Assembly: GCA_963839285.1 (NCBI GenBank)
Contig: CAWIUN010000003.1
Location: 40,304-104,303 of the forward strand
Origin: DASSSQ01 sp963839285
Lineage (GTDB): Bacteria > Actinomycetota > Thermoleophilia > Gaiellales > Gaiellaceae
DNA length: 64,000 bases
Direction of reading: 5' to 3'
Of the stretch, positions 7,909 to 17,715 are shown one piece after another. A program made the position numbers and the translations under genes. The notes beneath the pieces were generated by a model that was given only the letters and a program-made list of their open reading frames with translations, did not search any database and was not told the DNA's origin. Every line of letters begins with the position of its first letter. Position 1 is the stretch's first letter.

Positions 7909-9709
7909 CCGACCTCCACCAGCGCCTCCGCCTGCTGGCCGAAGCGCGTCTCGCCCACCGTCACGTCCGCCGCGAGCCAGGCCGCGGTCGAGCCCGGCAC
8001 GACCCGGAAGGAGGCGACGGCCTCGCCGCCGGCCGCGACGGGGACCTCCTGCTCCGCCGGCTCGGCCGTCCAGCCGGGCGGGAGGGCCAGCCGGACGGTC
8101 GCCCGCTCGTCCCGGTCGAAGGGGTTGCGGACGCTGACCTCGAGCCGGAGCGGCTCACCCGCCCTGCCCTCGGAGCGGTAGGGGTCGATCCGCGCGGCGA
8201 AGCCGCCGGGGCCGAGGTCGACCTCCGCCAGGGGCAGCAGCTCCCGGTGCAGCTCGGCGAGCCGGCGCCCGTCCTCGGCCAGCCGCTCGAGCAGGCCGTC
8301 CGTCACCTCGATCACGCCGGAGTGGCCGGTCAGCAGCAGGTCGGGCCGCAGCGTCCGGTAGAGCTCGGCGCTCGCGACGTAGTCGTCGAGGCGGAAGCCG
8401 TTCCGGTACTGGTAGTTGAGGATCGCGCGGCCGTCCGGGAGGTGCGAGTCCTGGTCGCCGGTCGCGAGCACGTGCCGGCCGTCGACCTCGAACTCGACCC
8501 CGCAGGCGTAGAGCGTGTGGCCCGGCAGCGGGTGCAGCGTCAGCTCGTACTCGTGCCAGGGGACCGACACGTCGAGCGGCAGCACCCGGTCGACCGGGAT
8601 CGGGTCGTACCAGAGGCACGGCAGGTCGCGGCGCGCCGGGGCCTCGAGCACCGGCGCGATGTGCTCGGCGGCCCAGACCTCGGCCCCCTCGACCTCCCGG
8701 AGCAGGTTGACGCCCGCGACGTGGTCGTCGTGGTAGTGGGTGACGACCACCGCGTCGATCCGCTCGACGCCGTGGTCGCGGCGGAGCGAGTCGAGCGAGG
8801 TCAGGAGCGGGCGCCGCGCCGCGCGGTCGGTCGGCAGGTCGACGCCCGGCGCCTGGTCGTAGCCCCAGTCGAGCAGCAGGGCGGATCCGGAGTCGGAGAG
8901 GAGCGCGTACGAGGTCGCGAAGCTCGTCCGGTTGCGCAGCAGGTGCGGCGTCACCGGCACCCAGGGGGCGCGCTCCCAGGAGGCGAGGTCGTAGCGGTGC
9001 TCGAGCCGGAGCTCCGCGAGCTCCTCCAGGCGGCCGCGGAGCCGCTGCAGCGAGACCTGCGGCTCGGCGACCGGCTCGCCGTGCGCGGGCAGGAGCAGGT
9101 CGGGCTCGCGGGCGGCGAGCGTCCCGCAGGAGAGGTACGACGCGATCAGGCCCTCGGCGCCGGTGTACGTCCACTGCGTCGCCGCCAGCGACCAGACCTG
9201 CCCGTCGCCGTAGACGAGGTCGCCGCAGAAGGCGAGCAGGCGGCCGTCGTCGACGAGCAGGTAGGTGACCGACCCCGGCGTGTGGCCGGGCGTCGGCAGC
9301 GCGTAGAGCTCGACGCCGCCGTAGGCGCGCGTCCGGTACTCGGCGACCGTGCCCGCGACCGGGACCGACTCGAGCAGCGAGAAGCGGTCCTGCCGCAGGT
9401 CGTAGTCGTTCTCGACCGCCGCTGCCGCCAGTGCCGCTCGGCGCCCGCGACGAGCTCCTGCTCCGCCTCGGGCACCCAGATCCGCGCGCCCGCCGCAGCC
9501 GCCCGCGCGAGGCCCGCCGCGGTGTCGCGGTGGTGATGGGTGAGCAGCACGTCGGTGACGCGGTCGACCCCGAGCTCGGGCAGCGCGTCGAGCACCGCGC
9601 CGCTGCCGACGTCGACGAGCACGGCCTCGCGGCCGCGCCGGAGCACGTAGACGTTGCAGCTGTCGCGCACGCGGACGACCGCGGGCGTGATCGCGTCCTG
9701 GCCGGGCAT
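7905..9709 (-). CDS. Tandem metallo-beta-lactamase-fold protein
   Basis: This is a protein of about 600 aa with two MBL-fold domains in tandem. The first has THHHRDTAAG and GHTPGSVTYLL. The second has THYHDDHVAG, GHTLYACG and GDQDSH. The C-terminal 100 residues look like an immunoglobulin-like domain (SVRNPFDRDERATVRLALP), similar in character to domains attached to glycosidases. No signal peptide is seen. The reading frame breaks near 9423; here the net change is one missing base (or two extra), unlike the other breaks in the window. It is the first gene of the minus-strand sugar operon, with a promoter at 9718-9746. Its substrate is unknown. A lactonase or phosphodiesterase acting in sugar metabolism is one guess. 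Confidence 0.72.
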
Positions 9710-9785
9710 CCCGCTCGAATCTACTCCGCGGCCCGCGGTGTGGCAACGATTGCATGTCTGCGGGCCTGCGGTTATCTTCCCCGGC
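9710..9785. promoter_or_regulatory. Divergent promoters sharing one LacI-type operator
   Basis: The 14-base site TGGCAACGATTGCA (9741-9754) differs from the cre/LacI-type consensus TGNAANCGNWNNCW at one position. Its left end, read on the minus strand, is TTGCCA, followed 17 bases later by TAGATT (9718-9723) and then, after 8 bases, the ATG of the MBL gene. Its right end forms TTGCAT (9750-9755), followed 17 bases later by TATCTT (9773-9778) and, after 7 bases, the ATG of the ATPase gene. One repressor dimer could therefore cover both -35 boxes. The short distances to the start codons suggest leaderless or nearly leaderless mRNAs. Confidence 0.65.
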
Positions 9786-10968
9786 ATGGCCGAGATCGTG
9801 CTCGAGCACCTGACCAAGGAGTTCGTCGGCGGCGTGCGTGCCGTCGACGACGTCAGCCTGACGATCGAGGACGGCGAGTTCATGGTGCTCGTCGGCCCGT
9901 CGGGCTGCGGCAAGACGACGCTTCTCCGCTCGATCGGCGGCCTCGAGCAGGTCACCGGCGGGCGGATCCTGATCGGCGACCGCGACATCACCAAGGCTCC
10001 GCCGGCGCAGCGCGACCTGGCGATGGTCTTCCAGAACTACGCGCTCTACCCGCACATGACCGTGCGGCAGAACCTCGGCTACGCGCTGCGGGTGCGCAAG
10101 ACGAAGAAGCAGGAGATCGCGCGCCGCGTCGAGGAGATCGCGAAGCTGCTCGGGCTGCACGAGCTGCTCGACCGGCGGCCGCGCCAGCTCTCGGGCGGCC
10201 AGATGCAGCGCGTCGCGATGGGCCGCGCGATCGTGCGCGAGCCGCAGGCGTTCCTGATGGACGAGCCGCTCTCGAACCTGGACGCGAAGCTGCGCGTCGG
10301 CATGCGCACCTCGCTGCAGGAGCTGCACGGCCGGCTCGGGACGACGACCGTCTACGTCACCCACGACCAGGTCGAGGCGATGACGCTCGGGCAGCGGGTC
10401 GCGGTCATGCGCGACGGCAAGGTGCAGCAGGTCGACGCGCCGCAGCGCCTCTACGAGCGGCCGGCGAACCTCTTCGTCGCGGCCTTCATCGGCTCGCCCG
10501 CGATGAACCTCGCGCACGGGCGGCTGACCGAGAACGCGGTCTCGCTCGGGACGCTGGAGGTCCCGCTCGACCCCGAGCGTCGGCCCCCGCTCGGCGCCGG
10601 CTCCGAGGTGATCGTCGGCATCCGGCCCGAGGCCTTCGAGGACGTCGCCTTCGCCGACCCGTCGCTGCCGCAGACCGAGGTGACCGTGCAGGTGCTCGAG
10701 GAGCTCGGAGCCGACTCGCACGTCTTCTTCGACCTCGACGCCGAGCCGGTCGTGATCGAAGAGGCGAGCGCGGGCGACGAGGAGGACAAGGCCTCGCTGA
10801 TCGCCGACCGCGACCGGCCGCTCTTCACGGCCCGGGTCGACCCGCGCACCGAGGCCCGGCGCGGCCAGACGCTCCGGCTCGCCGTCGACCCGACGGCGCC
10901 TCTACTTCTTCTCCCCCGAGGACGGGGCCAGCCTGAACGACCCGCAGCAGGTCGCCGCGGCCGTCTGA
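9786..10968 (+). CDS. ABC sugar importer ATPase (UgpC/MsmX/MalK family)
   Basis: This is an ATPase of about 393 aa with Walker A GPSGCGKTT near residues 38-46, the Q-loop (VFQNYALYPHMTV), the signature LSGGQMQR, Walker B AFLMDEPLSNLDAKL and the switch histidine THDQ. The C-terminal part contains the regulatory OB/TOBE domain (VIVGIRPEAFEDV). The last codons need one extra G removed near 10893 to reach the typical RLYFF ending and the TGA at 10968. It is the first gene of the plus-strand operon, right behind the LacI-controlled promoter. As the only sugar-type ATPase here it probably energises the MalF/MalG-type permeases, and perhaps other sugar permeases elsewhere, as MsmX does in other bacteria. 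Confidence 0.9.
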
Positions 10969-10974
10969 GCCCGG

Positions 10975-13858
10975 GTGATCCGGCACCTCGAGTACACCCG
11001 CGGGCGCCTCGCCCGCACCTCGGAGCGGCTGCGCGCCGCGATCTACCCGGAGCAGGTCGCCCCCGACGAGCTGCTCGTCGCGGGCCCGGTCGACCGGATC
11101 GGCTACGAGGAGGCCCGTGGGCTCGACTACCGCCCGGCCGTGCTCGGCGAGCGCTTCGGCCCGCTCTGGGCGACCTACTGGCTCCGCTTCGCCGCGACGG
11201 TGCCCGAGCGCGTGGGACGGCCGCCGCGTCGACCTCCTCTTCACCTCGCTCTCGGAGGCGACGCTCTGGCGGGACGGCGTCGTCGTCCAGGGGCTGAACA
11301 CCGGCGGCGCCGGCGAGCGGCCCGACGCGGTGCTCGCCGAGCGGGCCCGCGGCGGCGAGCGGCTCGCCTGCGAGCTCGAGCTCGCCTGCAACGGCATGTT
11401 CGGGCGCCGCTCGCAGGCGCGGGCCGAGGCCGAGCTCGTCGACGCGAAGCTCGCCCTCTTCGACGAGCGGGCGTGGACGCTCTACTTCGACTTCGAGACG
11501 CTGCGCGCGCTCGAGCGGGAGGAGGACCTCGACCCGGCCTGGGCCGGCAAGCTGCGGGGCGAGCTGAACCGCTTCTGCAACGAGCCGGATCCGGCGATCC
11601 TGGCGGCGCTGTACGAGCACGGAAACGCGACGCACGCGCACGAGCTCTACGCGATCGGCCACGCGCACCTCGACACCGCCTGGCTCTGGCCGCTCGCCGA
11701 GAGCTACCGGAAGGCGACGCGGAGCTTCTCGAGCCAGGTGCGCTACATGGACGACTACCCCGAGTACCGCTTCGCCTGCTCGCAGGCGGTGCAGCTCGCC
11801 TGGATCGAGGAGCGGAACCCGGAGCTCTTCGGGCGGATCCGCGCCAAGGTCGAGGCGGGGCAGTTCGTCCCGGTCGGCGGCGCCTGGGTCGAGCCGGACT
11901 GCAACGTCCCCTCGGGCGAGTCGCTCGTGCGCCAGTTCCTGCACGGCCAGCGCTACTACGCGTCGCGGTTCGGCGCGCGCTGCAAGGAGTTCTGGAGCCC
12001 GGACGCGTTCGGCTACGCGGGCCAGCTGCCGCAGATCATGCGCGAGGCCGGGATCACGCGCTTCCTGACCCAGAAGCTCTCCTGGAACCGCTTCTCGAAG
12101 CCGGAGCACCACACCTTCGTCTGGCAGGGCGACGACGGCTCGGAGGTGCTCGGGCACTTCCCGCCGGCCGACAACTACTCGTCGAACGTGCAGGTCCCCG
12201 AGCTCGCGAAGGCCGCCCGGCAGTACCTGGCGCACGAGTACTCGGGCCGGAGCCTGCTCGTCTTCGGGCACGGCGACGGCGGCGGCGGCGCCACGAAGGA
12301 CATGTTCGAGACGCTGCGGCGGGCGCGCGACCTGCAGGGGCTGCCGCGGACGCGGACGGCGTCGAGCGACGAGTTCTTCTCGGCGCTGGAGGCGGAGGAG
12401 GCCGAGCGGCCGGTCGTCGTCGGCGAGCTCTACCTCGAGTACCACCGCGGCACCTACACGACGCAGGCGGCCGTCAAGCGCGGCAACCGGGTCTGCGAGA
12501 CGCTGCTCCACGACGCCGAGTTCCTGGCGACCGTCGCGGGCGACTACCCGCGGGCGGAGCTCGACCGGCTCTGGAAGCTGCTCCTGCTGCAGCAGTTCCA
12601 CGACATCCTCCCCGGCTCCTCGATCACGCTCGTCTACGAGGACGCGGCCCGCGACTTCGCCGAGATCGAGTCGGGCGCGGAGGCGCTCGTCCGGGCGGCG
12701 CTTCCCGCCGGGGACGTGCCGGTGAACACGGCGCCGTTCCCGCGCCGCGAGGTCGCCGAGCCGCCGACCGGCGGGCTGCGGGTGGTCGAGGCGCCCGCCT
12801 ACGGCTTCGGCGCGGTCGTCGAGCCGGACGACGAGGTGCGCGTCGACGGGCCTCGTGCTCGAGAACCGTCACCTGCGCGCCGAGCTCGGCGGCGACGGGA
12901 CGGTGCTCTCGGTCCTCGACAAGGCCTCGGGCCGCGAGACGCTCGCCGCGCCGGGGAACCGGCTCGAGCTCTACGACGACCGCCCCGTCGACTTCGACGC
13001 GTGGGACGTCGACCCGTTCCACCTGCAGACCCGGCGCGACTGCCCGGACGCGGAGTCGTGGCAGGTCGTCCGCGCCGAGCCGCTGCGCGCCGAGATCGCG
13101 TTCGAGCGCCCGCTCTCGGAGCGGAGCCGCCTGCGCCAGGTCGTCCGGCTCGACGCGGGCTCGCGGAGGCTCGAGTTCCACACGGAGGTCGACTGGCACG
13201 AGGAGCGGACGCTGCTGAAGGTCTGCTTCCCGCTCGACGTGCGGGCGAAGAGCGCGACCTACGAGACCGCCTTCGGCTTCGCCGAGCGGCCGACGCACTT
13301 CTCCACCAGCTTCGACGCGGCGCGGTTCGAGGTGCCGGGCCACCGCTTCGCCGACCTCTCCGAGCACGGCTTCGGCGCCGCCGTCCTGACCGACTGCAAG
13401 TACGGCTACAGCTGCCTCGGCAACGAGCTGCGGGTCAGCCTGCTGCGCTCGCCGAAGAGCCCCGACCCCGAGGCGGACCTGGGCCGGCACGTCTTCGCCT
13501 ACGCCCTCCTCCCCCACGCGGGCGGCTGGCGCGAGGGCGGGCGTCGTCGCCGAGGCGCGGCGCTTCAACCAGCCCCTCCGCTGGGGGCACGGCCGCTCGG
13601 GCTCCGTCGCCTCCGTCGACACGCCCGGCCTCGTCCTCGACACGGTCAAGCGGGCCGAGGACTCGGACGACGTCGTGCTGCGCCTCTACGAGCCCCACGG
13701 CGGCCGCGGCGTCGCGCGCGTCCGGCTCGCGCTGCCGTTCTCGCGAGGCCGTGCGCGCGAACGCGCTCGAGGACGAGCGCGGGCCGCTCGAGGTCGAGGG
13801 CGACGAGATCGTCGTCCCCTTCCGCCCGCACGAGCTGATCACGATCACGGCCCGCTGA
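10975..13858 (+). CDS. Alpha-mannosidase, GH38
   Basis: This is an enzyme of about 960 aa. Its zinc-site and substrate motifs include GHAHLDTAWLWP, EPDCNVPSGES, the nucleophile region EFWSPDAFGYAGQLPQ, VFGHGDGGGG and EYHRGTYTTQA, all typical of class II alpha-mannosidases of the bacterial/ManB type. The second half is the usual beta-rich region. There is no signal peptide, so cleavage of alpha-mannosides would be cytoplasmic. Four single-base breaks interrupt the frame, near 11212, 12851, 13534 and 13741. With four extra bases the remainder is one, which agrees exactly with the total length, so I read one intact gene. It starts with GTG 6 bases after the ATPase stop. GH38 suggests the imported glycan carries alpha-linked mannose. 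Confidence 0.88.
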
Positions 13859-14652
13859 CGCCGGGTCGTCTGCGTCGGGCTCGCGACCCGGGACACGATC
13901 CTCGTCGTGCCGCGGCTCCCCGGCCCCGGCGAGCGCGTCGTCGCGACCGAGGCGGCCGTCGCCGGCGGCGGGCCCGCGGCGACCGCGGCCGTGACGCTGG
14001 CGCGGCTCGGCGTCGAGACGGCCTTCGTCGGGCGCGGTCGGCGACGACGACGCCGGGCTCGAGATCCGCGACGGGCTCGCGCGCGAGGGCGTCGACGTCG
14101 AGGGGCTCGCCGTCGTCCCGGGCGCCCGCTCGCCGCAGAGCACGATCCTCGTCGGCCCCGGCGGCGAGCGCACGATCGTCCACGTCCCCGGCACGGCGGC
14201 GCTCGCGGTGCCCGAGCTCGACGCGGAGTGGGTGCACGTCGACCAGACGGGCTACCCCGCCGTCCGCGGCCGCGGCCACCGGCTCTCGGTCGACGCGGGC
14301 AACCCGATCCCCGGCCTCGACCTCGCCGAGGTCGCGCTCTACGCGCCGACGGAGGCGGGGCTCGACGGCCGCACGCCCGAGGACGCGCTCGCGGCCGGCG
14401 CCGGGCTCGTCGTCGTCACGCGCGGCGCGGCCGGCTGCCTCGCCGTCACGCGCGACGGGGAGCGGATCGAGGTGCCGGCGCCGCGCGTGGACGCCGTCAG
14501 CACGCTCGGCGCCGGCGACGTCTTCCACGGCGCCCTGCTCGCGCAGCTCGTGCGCGAGGTGCCGCTCCGGCGAGGCGCTCGCGGAGGCGAACCGGATCGC
14601 GGCCGAGTCCTGCCGCGCCCTCGACGGCCGCTCGGCCATCCCCGCCGGATGA
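13855..14652 (+). CDS. PfkB-family carbohydrate kinase
   Basis: This is a ribokinase-like protein of about 264 aa. The N-terminal strand VCVGLATRDTI is followed by PGPGERVVA and GGPAATAAVTLARLG. The C-terminal ATP/anion-hole motif is STLGAGDVFHGALLAQL, with the catalytic Asp. The frame breaks near 14036 and 14571. No ATG, GTG or TTG precedes the first conserved strand. The best candidate is a CTG at 13855 that overlaps the mannosidase stop (CTGA) if one more extra base near 13862 is removed, but this start is uncertain. It probably phosphorylates a sugar released by the neighbouring glycosidases. It overlaps the next gene by 4 bases (ATGA). Confidence 0.78.
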   Translation: MTPGRLRRARDPGHDPRRAAAPRPRRARRRDRGGRRRRRARGDRGRDAGAARRRDGLRRARSATTTPGSRSATGSRARASTSRGSPSSRAPARRRARSSSAPAASARSSTSPARRRSRCPSSTRSGCTSTRRATPPSAAAATGSRSTRATRSPASTSPRSRSTRRRRRGSTAARPRTRSRPAPGSSSSRAARPAASPSRATGSGSRCRRRAWTPSARSAPATSSTAPCSRSSCARCRSGEALAEANRIAAESCRALDGRSAIPAG

Positions 14653-16155
14653 GCCGGGACTGGTGGCGCAGCGCCGTCCTCTACCAGGTCTACGTCCGCA
14701 GCTTCTGCGACGCGGACGGCGACGGCGTCGGCGACCTGGCCGGGATCCGCTCGAAGCTCGGCCACCTGCACGAGCTCGGCGTCGACGGGATCTGGCTGAC
14801 GCCGTTCTACCCCTCGCCCGGCGCCGACCACGGCTACGACGTCTCCGACTACTGCGACGTCGACCCGCGGTTCGGCACGCTCGAGGACTTCGACGCGCTG
14901 CTCGCCGACGCGCACGCGCTCGGCCTGCGCGTGATCGTCGACGTCGTCCCCAACCACTGCTCGATCGAGCACCCGTGGTGGCGCGAGCATCCGGACTGGT
15001 TCGTCTGGCGCGACGAGCCGAACAACTGGCGCTCGGCCTTCGGCGGCCCCGCCTGGAGCTTCGACGAGCGCCGCGGGCAGTGGTACCTGCACCTGTTCGC
15101 GCCCGAGCAGCCCGACCTCGACTGGCACAACCCGGCGGTGCGGGACGCCTTCGAGGACGTGCTCCGCTTCTGGCTCGACCGCGGCGTCGACGGCTTCCGG
15201 GTCGACGTCGCGCACGGGCTCTTCAAGGATCCGAGCTTCGCCGACGAGCCCACGTTCGACGAGGTGCTGCAGTTCGCGGACGCGCGCACGGCGATCAACC
15301 AGCCGGAGCTGCACCCGCTCTACCGGCGCTGGCGCGCGCTCGTCGGCGACCGGATCCTCGTCGGCGAGCTCGTCCTGCACGACCAGGCGCGCGTCGCCGA
15401 GTACCTGCGGCCCGACGAGCTGCAGCTCGCGTTCAACTTCACGCTGCTGAAGGAGGAGTGGGACGCCGGGCGGATGCGGGCGACGATCGACCGGACGCTC
15501 GACGCGCTCGGCCCGGTCGGCGCGGCCGCGACCTGGGTGCTGGAGAACCACGACGTCACGCGCTCGCCGACGCGCTTCGGCGGCGGCGCGGCCGGGCTGC
15601 GCCGGGCGCGTGCGGCCGCGCTGCTCCTGCTCGCCCTGCCCGGGCACCGCGTTCGTCTACCAGGGCCAGGAGCTCGGCCTCGAGGAGGTCGACCTCCCCG
15701 ACGGCGCTGCGCCAGGACCCCGTCTTCTTCCGCTCCGGCGGCGCGCGCAAGGGCCGCGACGGCTGCCGCGTGCCGCTCCCCTGGGCGGACGAGCCCGGGC
15801 TTCGGCTTCACGAGCGGGACGCCGTGGCTGCCGATCCCCGAGGGCTGGGGCGCGGTCGCAGCCGACGCGCAGCGGCGGGACGCGGGCTCGACCCTGGCGC
15901 TCTGGCGCGCCGCGCTGGCGCTCCGGCGCGCGACCCCGGCGCTGCGCGAGGGCGGCTTCCGCTGGCTCGAGGCGCCCGACGGCGTGCTCGCCTTCGAGCG
16001 CGGAGAGGTTCGCTGCCTCGTCAACGTCTCGGCGGAGCCGCTGGAGCTGCCCCCGGGCGAGCTGCTGCTCCGCAGCGACGGCGAGACGCGGCCCGCTCGC
16101 GGCCGGCGCGGCCGCCTGGGTCGCCAGAGGCTTGATGCGTATTGGACGTCCCTAG
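14649..16155 (+). CDS. GH13 alpha-glucosidase/alpha-amylase family protein
   Basis: This is a protein of about 500 aa. It opens with WWRSAVLYQVYVRSF and carries the GH13 conserved regions: DVVPNH (region I), GFRVDVAH (region II, nucleophile Asp), LVGELV (region III, acid/base Glu) and ENHDV (region IV). These are typical of oligo-1,6-glucosidase or alpha-glucosidase enzymes. There is no signal peptide. Four single extra bases, near 15643, 15706, 15797 and 16093, break the second half; correcting them leaves one continuous frame to TAG 16155. The last residues (GLMRIGRP) are encoded by the left arm of the long inverted repeat at 16126-16291. It belongs to the same operon as the mannosidase and PfkB kinase. 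Confidence 0.85.
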
Positions 16156-16291
16156 CGGGGCCGTTCCAGGCCAAGCCAGGGCGTGCCGGCGTCCGTGGCG
16201 CATGCTGGTTGCACGTGTGAGGACGCCGGTGCGGCCTGGCGCCGCGCCTGGGGCGGCAACCGCGGCCGCGGCCAATGCGCATCAAGCCTCT
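16126..16291. repeat. 166-bp imperfect palindrome with 20-bp terminal inverted repeats
   Basis: The outer arms AGAGGCTTGATGCGTATTGG (16126-16145) and CCAATGCGCATCAAGCCTCT (16272-16291) match at 19 of 20 positions. Inside, 16155-16163 pairs with 16254-16263, CCAGGC (16166-16171) with GCCTGG (16246-16251), and 16176-16194 with 16221-16239 (19 positions, one mismatch and two G-U pairs). The whole segment can thus fold into one long hairpin with a terminal loop of about 26 bases. Both convergent genes end inside it: the GH13 stop is in the left arm and the binding-protein stop TAG overlaps the right end. It may be a non-autonomous mobile element (MITE-like) or a two-way terminator. No target-site duplication is clear. 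Confidence 0.65.
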
Positions 16292-17654
16292 AGCGCGAGG
16301 CGGCGTCGAGGGCGCGCTGCGCCTCGGACTGGGCCTGCTTCAGGGCCGCCGCGGCCGACTGCTGCCCGGCGAGGACGCGGTTGACCGCGTTCTGCCACGC
16401 CGTCGTCACCTCGGCGCCGGCCGGCGACGCGGGCAGCGCGAAGGACGCGTCCTGCGCCTTCAGCACGGTCTGCACGATCCGGTCGTACTGGGTGCCGCTC
16501 GGCGTGTAGAGGTCGTTCATGATCTTCTCGTCGGCCGTCTTGTTCGCCGTGTAGATGCCGGTGAACGGGTAGCCCTTCTGCTTGGCGACGGCCAGGCGCG
16601 CCTTCGCGGCGGCGAGCCACGCGTCGACGCTCGTGATCGTCTTCGCCCAGAGGCAGGCGAGCCCCGGGTGCTTCGCCTGCGCCGGGATCGCCCAGGCGCT
16701 GCCGGTCGAGTAGTTGATCGTCTCGCCGCCGCGGCTGCGGAACGGCAGCACGCTCAGCTTCGCCTGCGGCGAGTTCTGCGCGAGCACGTTGAAGTACCAC
16801 TCCTCCATCGGGAACGCGCCGACCTGGTTCGCGGCGAACTCGTTGTCGGCGCCGAAGAAGTCCCAGGTGTCGCGGAAGGCCTTGAAGGCGCCCCAGCCGC
16901 CCTGCGCGCGGATCAGCCCGACCGCGTAGTCGAGCGCCTCGATCGCCTTCGGGTCGTCGAGGTTCGCGTGCAGCCCGTCCTTGCCGAGCAGGTCGACGCC
17001 GTTCGCCTTCGCCCAGAGCGGGAAGAACTCCGGGAGCTTCGGGTCGAAGCCGATCCGCCGCACCTTGCCGCCCGAGACCTGCGCGACCTTCGTGGCCGCC
17101 TGCTTCAGCTTCGACCAGTCGCTCGTGTCGAAGGCGTCGGCCCCGCCCGCCTGCTGCGCGAGCGAGTCGTCGACGATCACCGTCCGGGTCGTGAAGAACT
17201 CGGGGATCCCGTAGGTCTCGCCCTGGTAGGTGACCTCGCCGACCGCCGCCGGCCGGTACTGGCCCAGGTCGATCGACTGGCCGTCGATGCAGTCCGAGAG
17301 CGGCGTTAGCGCGCCCTTGGCCGCGTAGGTGCCGACCTTCTGGCGATCCATGTAGACGAGGTCGGGCGCGTTGCCGGCGGCGACCGAGGCGAGGAACTGC
17401 TGGTCGTTGAAGCCGCCCTCGGGGTTCTGCACCTTCGCGGGCGCGAGCGCCTTCTTCGCGAGCGCGATCCGCGCCTGCGCGACCTCGTCGCCGGGGCCGA
17501 AGCCGCTGATCCGGAGCGTGTCGGAGGCCGTCGGCCTGACGTTGCCGAAGTCGCTGCCGCCGCCCCCGCCGCCCGAGCCGCCGCAGCCCGCGGCGACGAG
17601 CGCCAGCAGCGCCGCGACGGCGCCGAGGACGATCCGGTGCGCGACCCGTGCCAC
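16290..17654 (-). CDS. ABC sugar-binding lipoprotein (orphan paralogue)
   Basis: This is a 454-aa family-1 solute-binding protein. From the GTG at 17654 the N-terminus is basic, then hydrophobic, ending in the lipobox LVAAGC with Cys near residue 24, so it is a lipoprotein. A GTG at 17684 would add ten residues and is less likely. The core shares GGFNDQQFLA, DRQKVGTYAAKGA and GIPEF with the binding protein at 3576-4922, so they are clear paralogues. No permease lies beside it, so it may feed the MalF/MalG-type pair of this locus with a second ligand. Its stop overlaps the end of the long inverted repeat. The frame is intact. Confidence 0.88.
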   Translation of the reverse strand: MARVAHRIVLGAVAALLALVAAGCGGSGGGGGGSDFGNVRPTASDTLRISGFGPGDEVAQARIALAKKALAPAKVQNPEGGFNDQQFLASVAAGNAPDLVYMDRQKVGTYAAKGALTPLSDCIDGQSIDLGQYRPAAVGEVTYQGETYGIPEFFTTRTVIVDDSLAQQAGGADAFDTSDWSKLKQAATKVAQVSGGKVRRIGFDPKLPEFFPLWAKANGVDLLGKDGLHANLDDPKAIEALDYAVGLIRAQGGWGAFKAFRDTWDFFGADNEFAANQVGAFPMEEWYFNVLAQNSPQAKLSVLPFRSRGGETINYSTGSAWAIPAQAKHPGLACLWAKTITSVDAWLAAAKARLAVAKQKGYPFTGIYTANKTADEKIMNDLYTPSGTQYDRIVQTVLKAQDASFALPASPAGAEVTTAWQNAVNRVLAGQQSAAAALKQAQSEAQRALDAASR

Positions 17655-17715
17655 GGCCGCCTGCCTTGCCGCGGCCGCGCGCACGCAAACCCGCCCGGTG
17701 TGCGAGGATCCCGCC
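17655..17715 (+). promoter_or_regulatory. Divergent intergenic with GAGGAT -10 for the cupin operon
   Basis: Only 61 bases separate the binding-protein start from the cupin start. GAGGAT (17704-17709), preceded by TGC, lies 6 bases before the GTG at 17716. This matches the -10 position expected for a leaderless transcript, but no clear -35 box is seen. Confidence 0.3.

Noticed and set aside
16126..16291. Integron attC site as identity of the long palindrome
   Set aside because: The conserved core ends (GTTRRRY and RYYYAAC) are not at the termini, and no integrase or cassette array is present.
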